Of a DNA stretch of 40,756 nt, positions 22,260-30,574 are shown piece by piece (position 1 is the first letter of the stretch; every line of letters starts with the position of its first letter). The DNA lies in the NCBI GenBank assembly GCA_017962315.1, contig JAGCVN010000114.1, positions 1-40,756 of the forward strand. Direction: 5' to 3'. The position numbers were made by a program, and so were the translations under genes. This DNA comes from Kiritimatiellia bacterium. Its GTDB lineage: Bacteria > Verrucomicrobiota > Kiritimatiellia > RFP12 > UBA1067. The notes below the pieces were generated by a model. The model made no database searches. It was not told the origin of the DNA and was given only the letters and a program-made list of their open reading frames with translations.

Positions 22260-22949
22260 TTAGAGAAAGGGTATGGAATACGTCCCTCGGATGCGCGTGA
22301 CATCGACGCTCCCGAAGAACTGCGAGATGGCCGCGTCGTAAGCCGCGGTGTGCGCGAATGCCTTCTGCATGAGGGCGAAGCGCAGATCGAGACCGATGCG
22401 CCCTTCCTTCTCGTTCAGTTCGGCGATGATGCGGGAATAGTCGGCAGGATCTGTCACCGAGGCGACGCGGAGGTAGTTCTTCGCGGAGGCGCGGATCATG
22501 CAGGGACCGCCGATGTCGATGTTCGTACGCGCCTCTTCCGGCGTGACGCCCTCGCGTGCGACGGTCTGCTGGAAGGGGTAGAGGTTCACGACGACCATGT
22601 CGATCGGCGAGGCACCGATCCGGGCGAGGTCTTTCTTGTGGTCTTCGTTGTAGGTCTCGCTGAGGAGGCCGAGGTAGATCTTGAAGTCGAGCGTCTTGAC
22701 CAACCCGCCCTGCATTTCCGGCTGGCCGGTGTAGTCCGAGACGGCGACGAGGTTTTTCGCGGCGAGGGTCTCGCCGAGGATCTTCTCGATCGCCTTGTAC
22801 GTCCCGCCCGTGGAATAGATGGTTACGTCGGGGACTGCCTGGACGAGGGCGGGCACGAAACTCTCGAGCCCGGTCTTGTCGGAAACACTCATCAACACGC
22901 GGCGGATGGCCACGGTGTCATCGATTTCTCTCACAATGTTCAGCGCCAT
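22260..22949 (-). CDS. Stand-alone IMP cyclohydrolase (PurH N-terminal domain only)
   Basis: PurH normally fuses an N-terminal MGS-like IMP cyclohydrolase to a C-terminal AICAR transformylase (about 520 aa). This 229-aa protein has only the first: RRVLMSVSDKTGLESFV, STGGTYKAI, VKTLDFKIYLG, IDMVVVNLYPFQQTV and IDIGGPCMIRASAKNY are in order and complete. It catalyses closure of FAICAR to IMP, the last purine step. The loop usually written KTLHPKVHGG is KTLDFKIYLG here, so it belongs to a distinct subfamily. It ends with a natural TAA and the next gene follows at once, so this is not a truncation artefact within the window. AAAGGAG precedes the ATG. First gene of the six-gene operon. Confidence 0.9.
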   Translation of the reverse strand: MALNIVREIDDTVAIRRVLMSVSDKTGLESFVPALVQAVPDVTIYSTGGTYKAIEKILGETLAAKNLVAVSDYTGQPEMQGGLVKTLDFKIYLGLLSETYNEDHKKDLARIGASPIDMVVVNLYPFQQTVAREGVTPEEARTNIDIGGPCMIRASAKNYLRVASVTDPADYSRIIAELNEKEGRIGLDLRFALMQKAFAHTAAYDAAISQFFGSVDVTRIRGTYSIPFL

Positions 22950-22967
22950 AGTAGCTCCTTTCTTTCC

Positions 22968-22996
22968 ATCTTACCCCAAACCCCCTCCCGACGCAA
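22968..22996 (-). promoter_or_regulatory. Sigma70-type promoter of the purH-domain operon
   Basis: On the minus strand TTGCGT (22991-22996) and TAAGAT (22968-22973) are separated by 17 bp, 18 bp upstream of the ATG at 22949. It is back-to-back with the promoter at 23032, with 35 bp between the two -35 boxes, so one regulator could affect both operons. Confidence 0.7.
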
Positions 22997-23031
22997 GCAG
23001 AAAGCGGTCTCGGAAAATCGTGTTTTTATCG

Positions 23032-23060
23032 TTGCGGTTGACGACGCGATGACCGATAAT
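23032..23060 (+). promoter_or_regulatory. Sigma70-type promoter giving a probably leaderless DUF5107 mRNA
   Basis: TTGCGG at 23032-23037 and GATAAT at 23055-23060 have 17-bp spacing. Transcription would start about 7 bp after the -10 box, at or next to the A of the ATG at 23067, leaving no room for a Shine-Dalgarno sequence. Confidence 0.6.
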
Positions 23061-23066
23061 GGAAAC

Positions 23067-26000
23067 ATGAATTCCACACTACACAACTCTTCTGCGCCCT
23101 GCGGCGTGACGTGTGTCCGCAAACCCCTTTCCCTTTTGACGTACGGCGTGGGTGCGCCGGAGAAGAACCCAATGTTCTTTGAGAGGCGCGTCTATCAAGG
23201 CAGCTGTGGCAAGGTCTACCCCGTGCCGTTCATCGACAAGGTGCTGGATGAGCCGGTGATGACGGAGTACGACGCGGTCACGCTGGAGAATGCGTTCACC
23301 CGCGTCGTCCTCCTTCCGGAACTTGGCGGGCGCATCTACATCGGGCAGGACAAGTTGAACAACGATTACGACTTCTTCTATCGCAACGATGTCATTAAGC
23401 CGGCGCTGGTCGGGCTTGCCGGTCCGTGGCTTTCCGGCGGCGTCGAGTTCAACTGGCCGCAGCACCACCGTCCCGCGACGTTCATACCGACGGAGGTGTC
23501 GATCGAACACGGAGACGACGGCAGCGTGACGGTCTGGATGACCGACCACGATCCGCTCAACCGGCTGGAAGGGAGCCACGGCATCCGCCTCCGTCCCGAT
23601 TCTGCCGTGGTCGAACTCCGCGCGCGCCTCTACAACCGTACGGCGTTCACGCAGACCTTCCTCTGGTGGGCGAATGTCGCGGCGAAGGTTCACGACCGGT
23701 ATGAAAGTTTCTTCCCCCCGGATGTCGATTACGTCGCCGACCACGCGCTCCGGGCAATGACTTCGTTCCCCCGCTCGAACGGGCGTTATTACGGGGTCGA
23801 TTACGCGCACCGCCCCGGCGCCGACAACCTTGCCTGGTACAAGAACATCCCCGTGCCCACCTCGTACATGGTGTGCGCGACGGAGTACGATTTCTTCGGA
23901 GGATACGACCACGCCGCGCGCGGCGGTTTCATCCATGTCGCCGACCGCCACATCGCCCCCGGCAAAAAGCAGTGGACGTGGGGTAACCATCCCTTCGGCT
24001 ACGCCTGGGACCGCGAGCTCACCGACACCTCCGGCCCGTATGTCGAACTCATGGCGGGTGTCTACACCGACAACCAACCTGACTTTTCATACCTTCTCCC
24101 GTACGAGACCAAAACCTTCTCGCAGTACTGGTGGCCCTACAAGAACCTCGGTCCTGTCCAGAACGCGAACACGTGCCTTGCCGTGCGGCTCAAGGACGGC
24201 GCGGCGGGCGTTGTCGCGGCGGAGAACATCGAGGGCATTGAAATCCTCCTCGACGGGAGGGTCGCGTTTTGCCGTGACCTCAAGATCGGCGAACCGTTGG
24301 AATTCCAGACGGAAGCGCACTCCATCGCGGTGCGCAAGGAGGGTAAAACGCTGATCGAATACACCGTCGGGCGAAAGCCCACCGAACAGCCGATCAACCA
24401 GGCGTGGGCGGAGCCGGGCAAAGTTCCGCCACGCGACGTGGCGACGGAGCCGCCCCCTCCGGAGGAGATCGCGAGCGCGGACGAACTGTTCCTGACCGCC
24501 GAGCATCTCGACCAGTACCGCCACCCGACGCGGATGCCGGAGGCGTATCTCGACGAACTTCTACGTCGCGACCCCGACGATTCCCGTGCCAACACGCTTT
24601 ACGGGAAACGCCTCCTCTATCGCGGCCTTCTCGAAGAGGCGGAGGTGCGCCTCGTCCGCGCCGTCCGGCGCTTGACGCGCCGCCACCCGAACCCGTACAC
24701 GGGCGAGGCGCTTTACTACCTCGGACTCGCCCGCCAGTATCAGGGTAAACTCGATTCCGCCTATCCCTGTTTCTTCAAGGCGACGTGGAACTACGAGTTC
24801 CGTTCCGCCGGCTACTACCGGCTGGCCACCATTGACGCGCAACGCGGCGACTGGGCGAAGGCTCGTGAACACGCGGCTGAATCGTTGATGACCGATGCAC
24901 GTAATGAAAAGGCCCGCTTCCTCGCTGCCCTCCCTTGCGCCAGCCACGATGACCGAGCGGTGTTCGACCAAAACCGGCTCCTCGACGCCGCCTACGACCT
25001 TGCCGAAATGGGGCGGCGCGACCTTGCCGCCGACTTGCTCAAGGCCCGCGCTTCCGATGCGATGCCCCGTTATGCGCTCGCCTATCTGACGCAAGATGCG
25101 GCGCTGCTCGCGGATGCCGCCAGGTCAAGCGCCGATTATTTCTTCCCGGCCCGACTGGAAGACTACCTCGCCCTCCGCTGGTGCGACGAGGCTTCCGGCT
25201 TCAAGGATGCCAAAATCGCCTACGCGCTCGGCAACTGGTGTTACGACCGGAAGCGGCATGAAGACGCGCTTGCCTACTGGAAACGTGCAACGACGCTCGT
25301 CCCTTCGTTCCCGACGGCATGGCGCAACCTCGGCGTCGCCCTCTGGAACGTGCGCCGCGACGGTGCGGCCGCGCAGGACGCCTACCGCAAGGCGATGGCC
25401 GTCGATCCCGCCGATGCCCGCCTCGTCGCCGAGTACGACCAGCTCTGCGAAAAGTGCAAGATGCCCGCTGCGGAACGTCTGGCTTTTCTCGAAGGCTCTC
25501 TGGCACTCGTCCTTTCCCGCGACGATGCTTCGGTGCAGTACGTCACCGTCCTGAATGACTTGGGGCGGCACGACGAGGCGTTGAGGATTCTCGCCTCCCG
25601 CCGTTTCCATCCGTGGGAGGGCGGCGAGGGGAAGGTGTTGGCGCAGGATACCCGCGCCCATCTCGAACTCGGTCGCGCTGCGCTTGCCGAAGGCGGTTTC
25701 TCGGCGGCCCTCGACCATGCCGGACAGGCATTCGACACGCCGGCGAATCTCGGCGAGGCGTATCACCTGCTTCAGGCGAAAGCCGATGTCAACTACCTTC
25801 GCGGCACGGCCCTTCGCGGGCTTGGCCGCGAAGACGAAGCGAAGGCCGCGTTCGCCGCCGCCGCCGGGGAGGCGGGCGATTTCCAGTCGATGGCCGTCAC
25901 CGAATACTCCGAACTTTCCTACTGGCGCGGGCTCGCACTTGCCGCGCTGAACAGAACGGAGGAGGCGAAAGAACTTTTCAAAGGGATGAAGGCGTTTGCG

Positions 26001-26153
26001 GAGAAGGGGTTGGCGACTCCTTTCAAGATTGACTATTTCGCGACTTCGCTCCCGCTCCTCCTCATTTTCGATGACGATCTCGAAGCCGTGAAAAACGAAA
26101 AAATGCAGAAGCTAGCCGTGCTTGCGGAGAAAGGACTCGGTGAAGTGTCATGA
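23067..26153 (+). CDS. DUF5107 domain protein with C-terminal TPR array
   Basis: A 1,028-aa protein. The N-terminal 340 or so residues are a DUF5107 domain, a beta-sandwich related to galactose mutarotase/carbohydrate-active folds. The family-typical block EKNPMFFERRVYQGSCGKVY lies near 32-51, then LPELGGRIYIGQDK, GGVEFNWPQHH and VYTDNQPDFSYL. From about residue 470 to the end are tetratricopeptide-like helical repeats (NTLYGKRLLYRGLLEEAEVR, YYLGLARQYQGKLDSAYPCF). No signal peptide is seen, suggesting a cytoplasmic or periplasmic role in sugar handling. DUF5107-TPR proteins accompany glycoside hydrolases; the function is otherwise uncharacterised to my knowledge. The start at 23067 is chosen from the promoter position and because conserved sequence begins by residue 20; 23049 is an alternative. 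Its stop overlaps the GH106 ATG by 4 bp, so the two are co-translated. Confidence 0.88.
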   Translation: MNSTLHNSSAPCGVTCVRKPLSLLTYGVGAPEKNPMFFERRVYQGSCGKVYPVPFIDKVLDEPVMTEYDAVTLENAFTRVVLLPELGGRIYIGQDKLNNDYDFFYRNDVIKPALVGLAGPWLSGGVEFNWPQHHRPATFIPTEVSIEHGDDGSVTVWMTDHDPLNRLEGSHGIRLRPDSAVVELRARLYNRTAFTQTFLWWANVAAKVHDRYESFFPPDVDYVADHALRAMTSFPRSNGRYYGVDYAHRPGADNLAWYKNIPVPTSYMVCATEYDFFGGYDHAARGGFIHVADRHIAPGKKQWTWGNHPFGYAWDRELTDTSGPYVELMAGVYTDNQPDFSYLLPYETKTFSQYWWPYKNLGPVQNANTCLAVRLKDGAAGVVAAENIEGIEILLDGRVAFCRDLKIGEPLEFQTEAHSIAVRKEGKTLIEYTVGRKPTEQPINQAWAEPGKVPPRDVATEPPPPEEIASADELFLTAEHLDQYRHPTRMPEAYLDELLRRDPDDSRANTLYGKRLLYRGLLEEAEVRLVRAVRRLTRRHPNPYTGEALYYLGLARQYQGKLDSAYPCFFKATWNYEFRSAGYYRLATIDAQRGDWAKAREHAAESLMTDARNEKARFLAALPCASHDDRAVFDQNRLLDAAYDLAEMGRRDLAADLLKARASDAMPRYALAYLTQDAALLADAARSSADYFFPARLEDYLALRWCDEASGFKDAKIAYALGNWCYDRKRHEDALAYWKRATTLVPSFPTAWRNLGVALWNVRRDGAAAQDAYRKAMAVDPADARLVAEYDQLCEKCKMPAAERLAFLEGSLALVLSRDDASVQYVTVLNDLGRHDEALRILASRRFHPWEGGEGKVLAQDTRAHLELGRAALAEGGFSAALDHAGQAFDTPANLGEAYHLLQAKADVNYLRGTALRGLGREDEAKAAFAAAAGEAGDFQSMAVTEYSELSYWRGLALAALNRTEEAKELFKGMKAFAEKGLATPFKIDYFATSLPLLLIFDDDLEAVKNEKMQKLAVLAEKGLGEVS

Positions 26154-29026
26154 ACATCCTTGCCGTCGGAATGGTTGCGGCGTTTTGCGGGCTTTCCCTT
26201 GAGGAAGGATTCTTCAATCCGCCCGATTCGGCGAAACCGCAGACGTGGTATCACCTGATGAACGGAAACGTCACGAAGGCGGGCATCACGCGCGACTTTG
26301 AGGAACTTGCGAATGCGGGATTCGGCGGGGTGCAGATATTCGATGTCGGATGCGACATCCCTCCGGGCACCCTCGATTTTGGTTCGCCGGAATGGTTCGC
26401 CCTGCTCCGCCACACGCACGAAGAGGCGAAGCGTCTCGGTCTCAAGCTCGGTATCCACAACTGTTCCGGATGGTCCAGTTCGGGCGGGCCGTGGATAAAA
26501 CCTGCCGACGCGATGAAGGTGACAATGCACACGGAAACGACCGTGACGGGGCCTTCGCGTTTTTCAAAGCGGTTGCCGCGCACGAAGCGGGATAACGGGT
26601 TCTACGCGGACATTGCGGTGCTCGCCTATCCCGCGCCGGAGAACGGCGCGACGCTGTCCAACGCGGCCGTCAAAACCGGGCGCGCACGTAAAGGACAGTC
26701 CGTCGAGTTGGCGGTATTGGCCCGCGACACGAAGGAATTCCCCGCCGCGAAAGTGATCGCGAAAGAACGCATCCTCGATCTCACGGCGAAGTTGTCGAAG
26801 GACGGGACGCTCACATGGGACGTCCCCGCCGGGAAGTGGACGATCCTCCGCCTCGGTTACGTCTGCAACGGGAGACGGAACCGTCTGCCATCCCGGGCGG
26901 GGGACGGCCTTGAAGTGGACAAGTTTTCCGCCGAAGCCCTCGATCGTCATTTCGATGCTTACATGGGGCGCTTGTGCCGGGAGATCGGCCTCCAGCGGCG
27001 TCCGGACGGCGCCGGGCCGGTCGTCGCGCCGACGTCGGGGTTGAGCAACATCCACGTCGATAGCTGGGAGGTCGGATGCCAGAACTGGACGCACGGGCTT
27101 GAAAAGATTTTCGAGGGCAGGGTGGGGTATTCGATCTTGCCGTACTTGCCCGTCCTCGCGGGGCGCGTGGTCGGTTCCGTCGATGAGAGTGAACGATTCT
27201 GCGAGGACTTCCGTCGCCTCCTCGCCAACCTCCTCGCCGAGAACTACGCGGGACGTCTCGCGGAACGGTGCCATGGGTACGGCCTCGAATTCTCCTGCGA
27301 ACCGTACGGGGTGAGCAACGCCGACGACTTCCAGTATGGCGAAAACGTCGACATCCCGATGTCCTGCTTCTGGGTGGACGGTACGTGCGGTCCCGGAAAG
27401 TTCCCGTGCATGGACAACAGCCACTACGCGGCTTCCCTCGCGCACGTGTGGGGCCGCCGCTACGCAGCCGACGAGGCGTTCACCGCAGGGCCGCCGAACG
27501 GCGGACGCTGGCTTGAAACGCCGTTCTCGGTCAAATGGCAGAACGACCGTGCGTTTGCCAAGGGATGCAACCTTATCGTCTACCACCGGTTCACGCATCA
27601 ACCGTGGACGGATGACACGTATCTTCCCGGCATGACGATGGGGCGCTGGGGGATGCACCTCGATCGGACGCAGACCTGGTGGCCCCTTGCGCGTGGATGG
27701 TTCCGTTACCAGGCGCGTTGCCAGTGGATGTTACAGGAGGGGGCGTTTGTCGCCGATGCGCTCTTCTGGAACGGCGAGGCCGTCCCGAAGCATGGTTGGC
27801 CGGAAATCAATCTGCCGAAGGGCTACGAGTTTGACGTGTGCGCGACAAAGGTTGTCGAACTGTTGAAGGTGAAGGGGGGCAAGGTTGTCGTACCCGGCGG
27901 GGTGGAATACGAGATGCTTGTCCTGCCCGACACCGACACCATGAGCGAACGCATGGTGAAGCGCGTGGGCGAACTGGTTGATGCCGGGGCGAAGGTTGTC
28001 GCACCGAGGCGGCCGGTCCGTGTGCCGGGATTGAAAGGGGCAATGTCCTCGTTGCCATGGCCGAAGGGCGTGATGGAATGTTCCCCGTCGGATGCGTTAA
28101 ACCGTCTCGGCATCGAACCGGATTTCACGAGTGACGCACAGGATGCCGTCTGGATCCACCGTCGCGACGGTTCCGCCGACTGGTACTTTGTCGCGCGCGG
28201 CAATGCGACGAACGTCGCGTTCGAGGCATCCTTCCGCACGGCGGGGCGCGTTCCGGAGGTTTGGGATGCGGAGAAGGGGACGATTCGCGACGCGGAAACG
28301 TGGCGTGTCGAAAACGGGCGCACGGTTGTGTCGCTCGAGTTCCCTCCGAGCGGTTCCGCGTTCGTGGTGTTCAGAAGGGCGGGCGGGAAAAACGGGAAGT
28401 CCGGGAAAAACGGGAAATCAGGACGTTCCGGGATCTCTGGGCTGCCCGGTCCCTGGACTGTCTCGTTCCCCGTCGAGTGGTACACCGGCGGCACGAACGT
28501 CAAGACGTTCACATGGGCTGCGCTGAAAGACTGGACGGCCGATGCCGATCCCGACGTGAAATACTTCTCCGGCACCGCCGTCTACCGGGTCTCCTCTCGC
28601 GTACACCGTGCCGCGTCCCGCTCCCGCGTCCTGCTCGACCTCGGTGTTGTGAACGATTTCGCCGAGGTCACGGTGAACGGGAAGACGTATCCCCCTCTTT
28701 GGCGGCCTCCGTTCCGGCTCGACATAACCGATGCCGTCGAAAAGGAGACGCTCGACCTTGAAATCCGCGTCACGAACCGCTGGCCGAACCGACTCATCGG
28801 CGACGACGTGCTGTATCCCGACGACTGCGAATGGAAATGGTGTTGGCATGGTTGGCAGAAGCTCAACGAGCTGGGGATCAAAGAGATTCCGCAATGGGTC
28901 AAGGAAGGGAAGCGTTCGCCCACGGGACGCCATACCTTCACCACCTGGAAACACTGGACGAAACAGGACAACTTGCTGCCCTCCGGCCTTCTCGGTCCCG
29001 TGACCGTCAACCAGTTGTCCGAATAG
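26150..29026 (+). CDS. GH106-family alpha-L-rhamnosidase-like glycoside hydrolase
   Basis: A 958-aa protein with a short signal-like N-terminus (MNILAVGMVAAFCGLSLEEG). FFNPPDSAKPQTWYHLMNGN and then VTKAGITRDFEELANAGFGG are hallmark sequences of the GH106 family, whose known members remove alpha-L-rhamnose from pectin-type glycans such as rhamnogalacturonan II. Further family-like stretches are HVDSWEVGCQNW, CHGYGLEFSCEPYG and GHAFIV-like jelly-roll sequence at the C-terminus (LLDLGVVNDFAEVTVNGKTY). Between the catalytic part and the C-terminal galactose-binding-like domain is an unusual Gly/Lys/Ser linker at about 745-768 (GGKNGKSGKNGKSGRSG). It is coupled to the DUF5107 gene by an ATGA overlap, and a REP-like element begins 3 bp after the stop. 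Rhamnosidase activity is inferred from the family; no SusCD-type transporter accompanies it. Confidence 0.88.
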   Translation: MNILAVGMVAAFCGLSLEEGFFNPPDSAKPQTWYHLMNGNVTKAGITRDFEELANAGFGGVQIFDVGCDIPPGTLDFGSPEWFALLRHTHEEAKRLGLKLGIHNCSGWSSSGGPWIKPADAMKVTMHTETTVTGPSRFSKRLPRTKRDNGFYADIAVLAYPAPENGATLSNAAVKTGRARKGQSVELAVLARDTKEFPAAKVIAKERILDLTAKLSKDGTLTWDVPAGKWTILRLGYVCNGRRNRLPSRAGDGLEVDKFSAEALDRHFDAYMGRLCREIGLQRRPDGAGPVVAPTSGLSNIHVDSWEVGCQNWTHGLEKIFEGRVGYSILPYLPVLAGRVVGSVDESERFCEDFRRLLANLLAENYAGRLAERCHGYGLEFSCEPYGVSNADDFQYGENVDIPMSCFWVDGTCGPGKFPCMDNSHYAASLAHVWGRRYAADEAFTAGPPNGGRWLETPFSVKWQNDRAFAKGCNLIVYHRFTHQPWTDDTYLPGMTMGRWGMHLDRTQTWWPLARGWFRYQARCQWMLQEGAFVADALFWNGEAVPKHGWPEINLPKGYEFDVCATKVVELLKVKGGKVVVPGGVEYEMLVLPDTDTMSERMVKRVGELVDAGAKVVAPRRPVRVPGLKGAMSSLPWPKGVMECSPSDALNRLGIEPDFTSDAQDAVWIHRRDGSADWYFVARGNATNVAFEASFRTAGRVPEVWDAEKGTIRDAETWRVENGRTVVSLEFPPSGSAFVVFRRAGGKNGKSGKNGKSGRSGISGLPGPWTVSFPVEWYTGGTNVKTFTWAALKDWTADADPDVKYFSGTAVYRVSSRVHRAASRSRVLLDLGVVNDFAEVTVNGKTYPPLWRPPFRLDITDAVEKETLDLEIRVTNRWPNRLIGDDVLYPDDCEWKWCWHGWQKLNELGIKEIPQWVKEGKRSPTGRHTFTTWKHWTKQDNLLPSGLLGPVTVNQLSE

Positions 29027-29028
29027 CC

Positions 29029-29085
29029 CACCCGCTCGCTTCGCACAGGAATGTAACTGAGGGTAACTTTTTTGTCTCACACAAG
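29029..29085 (+). repeat. Degenerate REP-like element downstream of the GH106 gene
   Basis: CACCCGCTCGCTTCGCACAG at 29029-29048 is a decayed form of the REP palindrome. It is followed by the conserved flank GGAATGTAACTGAGGGTAAC and then a T-run with GTCTCACACA, as in the copy at 16937. Confidence 0.75.
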
Positions 29086-29198
29086 AGGCATAGAAAAGGG
29101 AAGGGCAGCGTCCCCTCCGCCCGTCAACTGTTCCCCGCTTGGCGCACCATTTTCGATTTGGGTTAAAAAATCAGCTGTTCATCTTGTCAAAAGGGGTG

Positions 29199-29204
29199 TA
29201 TACT
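29199..29204 (+). promoter_or_regulatory. Likely -10 box of the phosphomannomutase operon
   Basis: TATACT at 29199-29204 lies 27 bp before the ATG at 29232, the right place for a -10 element. No good -35 at 16-18 bp was found (TGTTCA at 17 bp is weak), so an activator may be involved. Confidence 0.45.
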
Positions 29205-29231
29205 GGGCGACGTTTTGAAAGGAGTTTCAGG

Positions 29232-30554
29232 ATGGCTGGTATTTTCAAGGCATATGATATCCGCGGTGTTTACGGGACGGATCTGACGGATGAGGTCGCC
29301 TACAAGATCGGGCGGGCTTTCGTCACGTTCACGGGATGCCGCAACGTGGCGGTCGGGCGCGACATACGTCCCCACTCGGAACCGCTTTTCGCCGCTTTTG
29401 CCAAGGGTGCGATGGAGCAGGGCGCGGATGTGATCGACCTCGGTCACGTTTCCACGCCGATTTCCTATTTCGCGAACGGCACCCTCAAGACGGACGCGAG
29501 CGTGATGATCACCGCTTCGCACAATCCAGCACCTTGGAACGGGTTCAAGCTCTGCCGCGCCGATGCCGTGCCCATCAGCGGGGCGACGGGTATCCAGGAC
29601 ATCGAGCGCATTGTGCGCGAGGAGTCGTTCGCTCCCAAGGCGTCGGTCCCCGGCAGGATGTCGTCGTTCGACCCCGTGCCCGGTTACGTGGCGCATATCC
29701 GCCCCTTCGCGCATCTGGGCCGTCCCGTGAAGATCGCGGTCGATTTCGCGAACGGCATGGGAATCTGGGAGGCGAAGTCGCTGGAGGGGATTCTCCAGTG
29801 GGACGCGCTTTATGGTACGCCCGACGGCACGTTCCCCAATCACGAGGCAAATCCGCTCCATACCGCCACGCTTGCGGAACTCCAGGAACTGGTGAGGCGC
29901 GGTTCGTATGATTTCGGCGTGGCGTTCGACGGCGATGCCGACCGTGTCGGGTTTGTGGACGAGAAGGGTGAAATCATCACGATGGACTTGACCACCGCGT
30001 TGATCGCGCAGGATGTGCTTTCACAGCGCAAAGGGGCGATCTTCTACGACCTCCGCAGCAGCAAGGTGGTCAAGGAGGTCATCGAGGCGAACGGCGGCAA
30101 GGCGATGATGAGCCGCGTAGGCCATGCATTCATCAAGCAGCAGATGCGCGAGAACGACGCTTTGTTCGCCGGCGAATTGAGCGGCCACTATTACTTCAAG
30201 GACAACTTCACCACCGAGAGCGCGGCGTTGGCGGTCCTGCACGTCGCCAACATGGTCAGTGCCTCAGGAAAGCCGCTTTCGGAAATGATCGCCCCGCTCC
30301 GCAAGTATTCGGATAGCGGTGAAATCAACACGCGCGTCGAAGGCGACACCGCGAAGGTGCTTGACGCGCTGAAGGCGAAATACGCCGACGGCCATGTGTT
30401 CGAGCTGGACGGTGTGAGCGTCGAATATCCCGACTGGTGGTTCAACGTCCGCTGTTCGAACACCGAACCGCTGATCCGCCTCAACCTGGAGGCGGCGACG
30501 CCGGAACAGATGGCCGCCAAACGCGACGAAGTCCTTTCCGTCATCCGGGCGTAA
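29232..30554 (+). CDS. Phosphomannomutase/phosphoglucomutase
   Basis: A 440-aa alpha-D-phosphohexomutase that interconverts the 1- and 6-phosphates of mannose or glucose through a phosphoserine enzyme. The active-site TASHNP is at 94-99 (Ser96), the Mg2+ loop DGDADR near 233, the sugar-binding GELSGHYYF near 313 and the C-terminal phosphate-binding SNTEP near 408. It begins MAGIFKAYDIRGVYG, typical of PMM/PGM. The ATG at 29232 follows AAAGGAG; an upstream in-frame extension lacks a ribosome site. It precedes galactokinase by 20 bp, so galactose entering as galactose-1-phosphate, then glucose-1-phosphate via a Leloir step encoded elsewhere, could be converted to glucose-6-phosphate, and mannose routed to GDP-mannose. 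Glucose versus mannose preference cannot be told from sequence. Confidence 0.93.
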   Translation: MAGIFKAYDIRGVYGTDLTDEVAYKIGRAFVTFTGCRNVAVGRDIRPHSEPLFAAFAKGAMEQGADVIDLGHVSTPISYFANGTLKTDASVMITASHNPAPWNGFKLCRADAVPISGATGIQDIERIVREESFAPKASVPGRMSSFDPVPGYVAHIRPFAHLGRPVKIAVDFANGMGIWEAKSLEGILQWDALYGTPDGTFPNHEANPLHTATLAELQELVRRGSYDFGVAFDGDADRVGFVDEKGEIITMDLTTALIAQDVLSQRKGAIFYDLRSSKVVKEVIEANGGKAMMSRVGHAFIKQQMRENDALFAGELSGHYYFKDNFTTESAALAVLHVANMVSASGKPLSEMIAPLRKYSDSGEINTRVEGDTAKVLDALKAKYADGHVFELDGVSVEYPDWWFNVRCSNTEPLIRLNLEAATPEQMAAKRDEVLSVIRA

Positions 30555-30574
30555 CGCCCCCTAAGGAGTCACCC

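Noticed and set aside
22350..23066. Long N-terminal extension of the DUF5107 frame
   Set aside because: It is antisense to the IMP cyclohydrolase gene and crosses its promoter; the family-conserved sequence begins after 23067.
29184..29204. TTGTCA at 29184 as the -35 partner of TATACT
   Set aside because: The spacing would be only 9 bp, too short for a sigma70 promoter, so only the -10 box is annotated.
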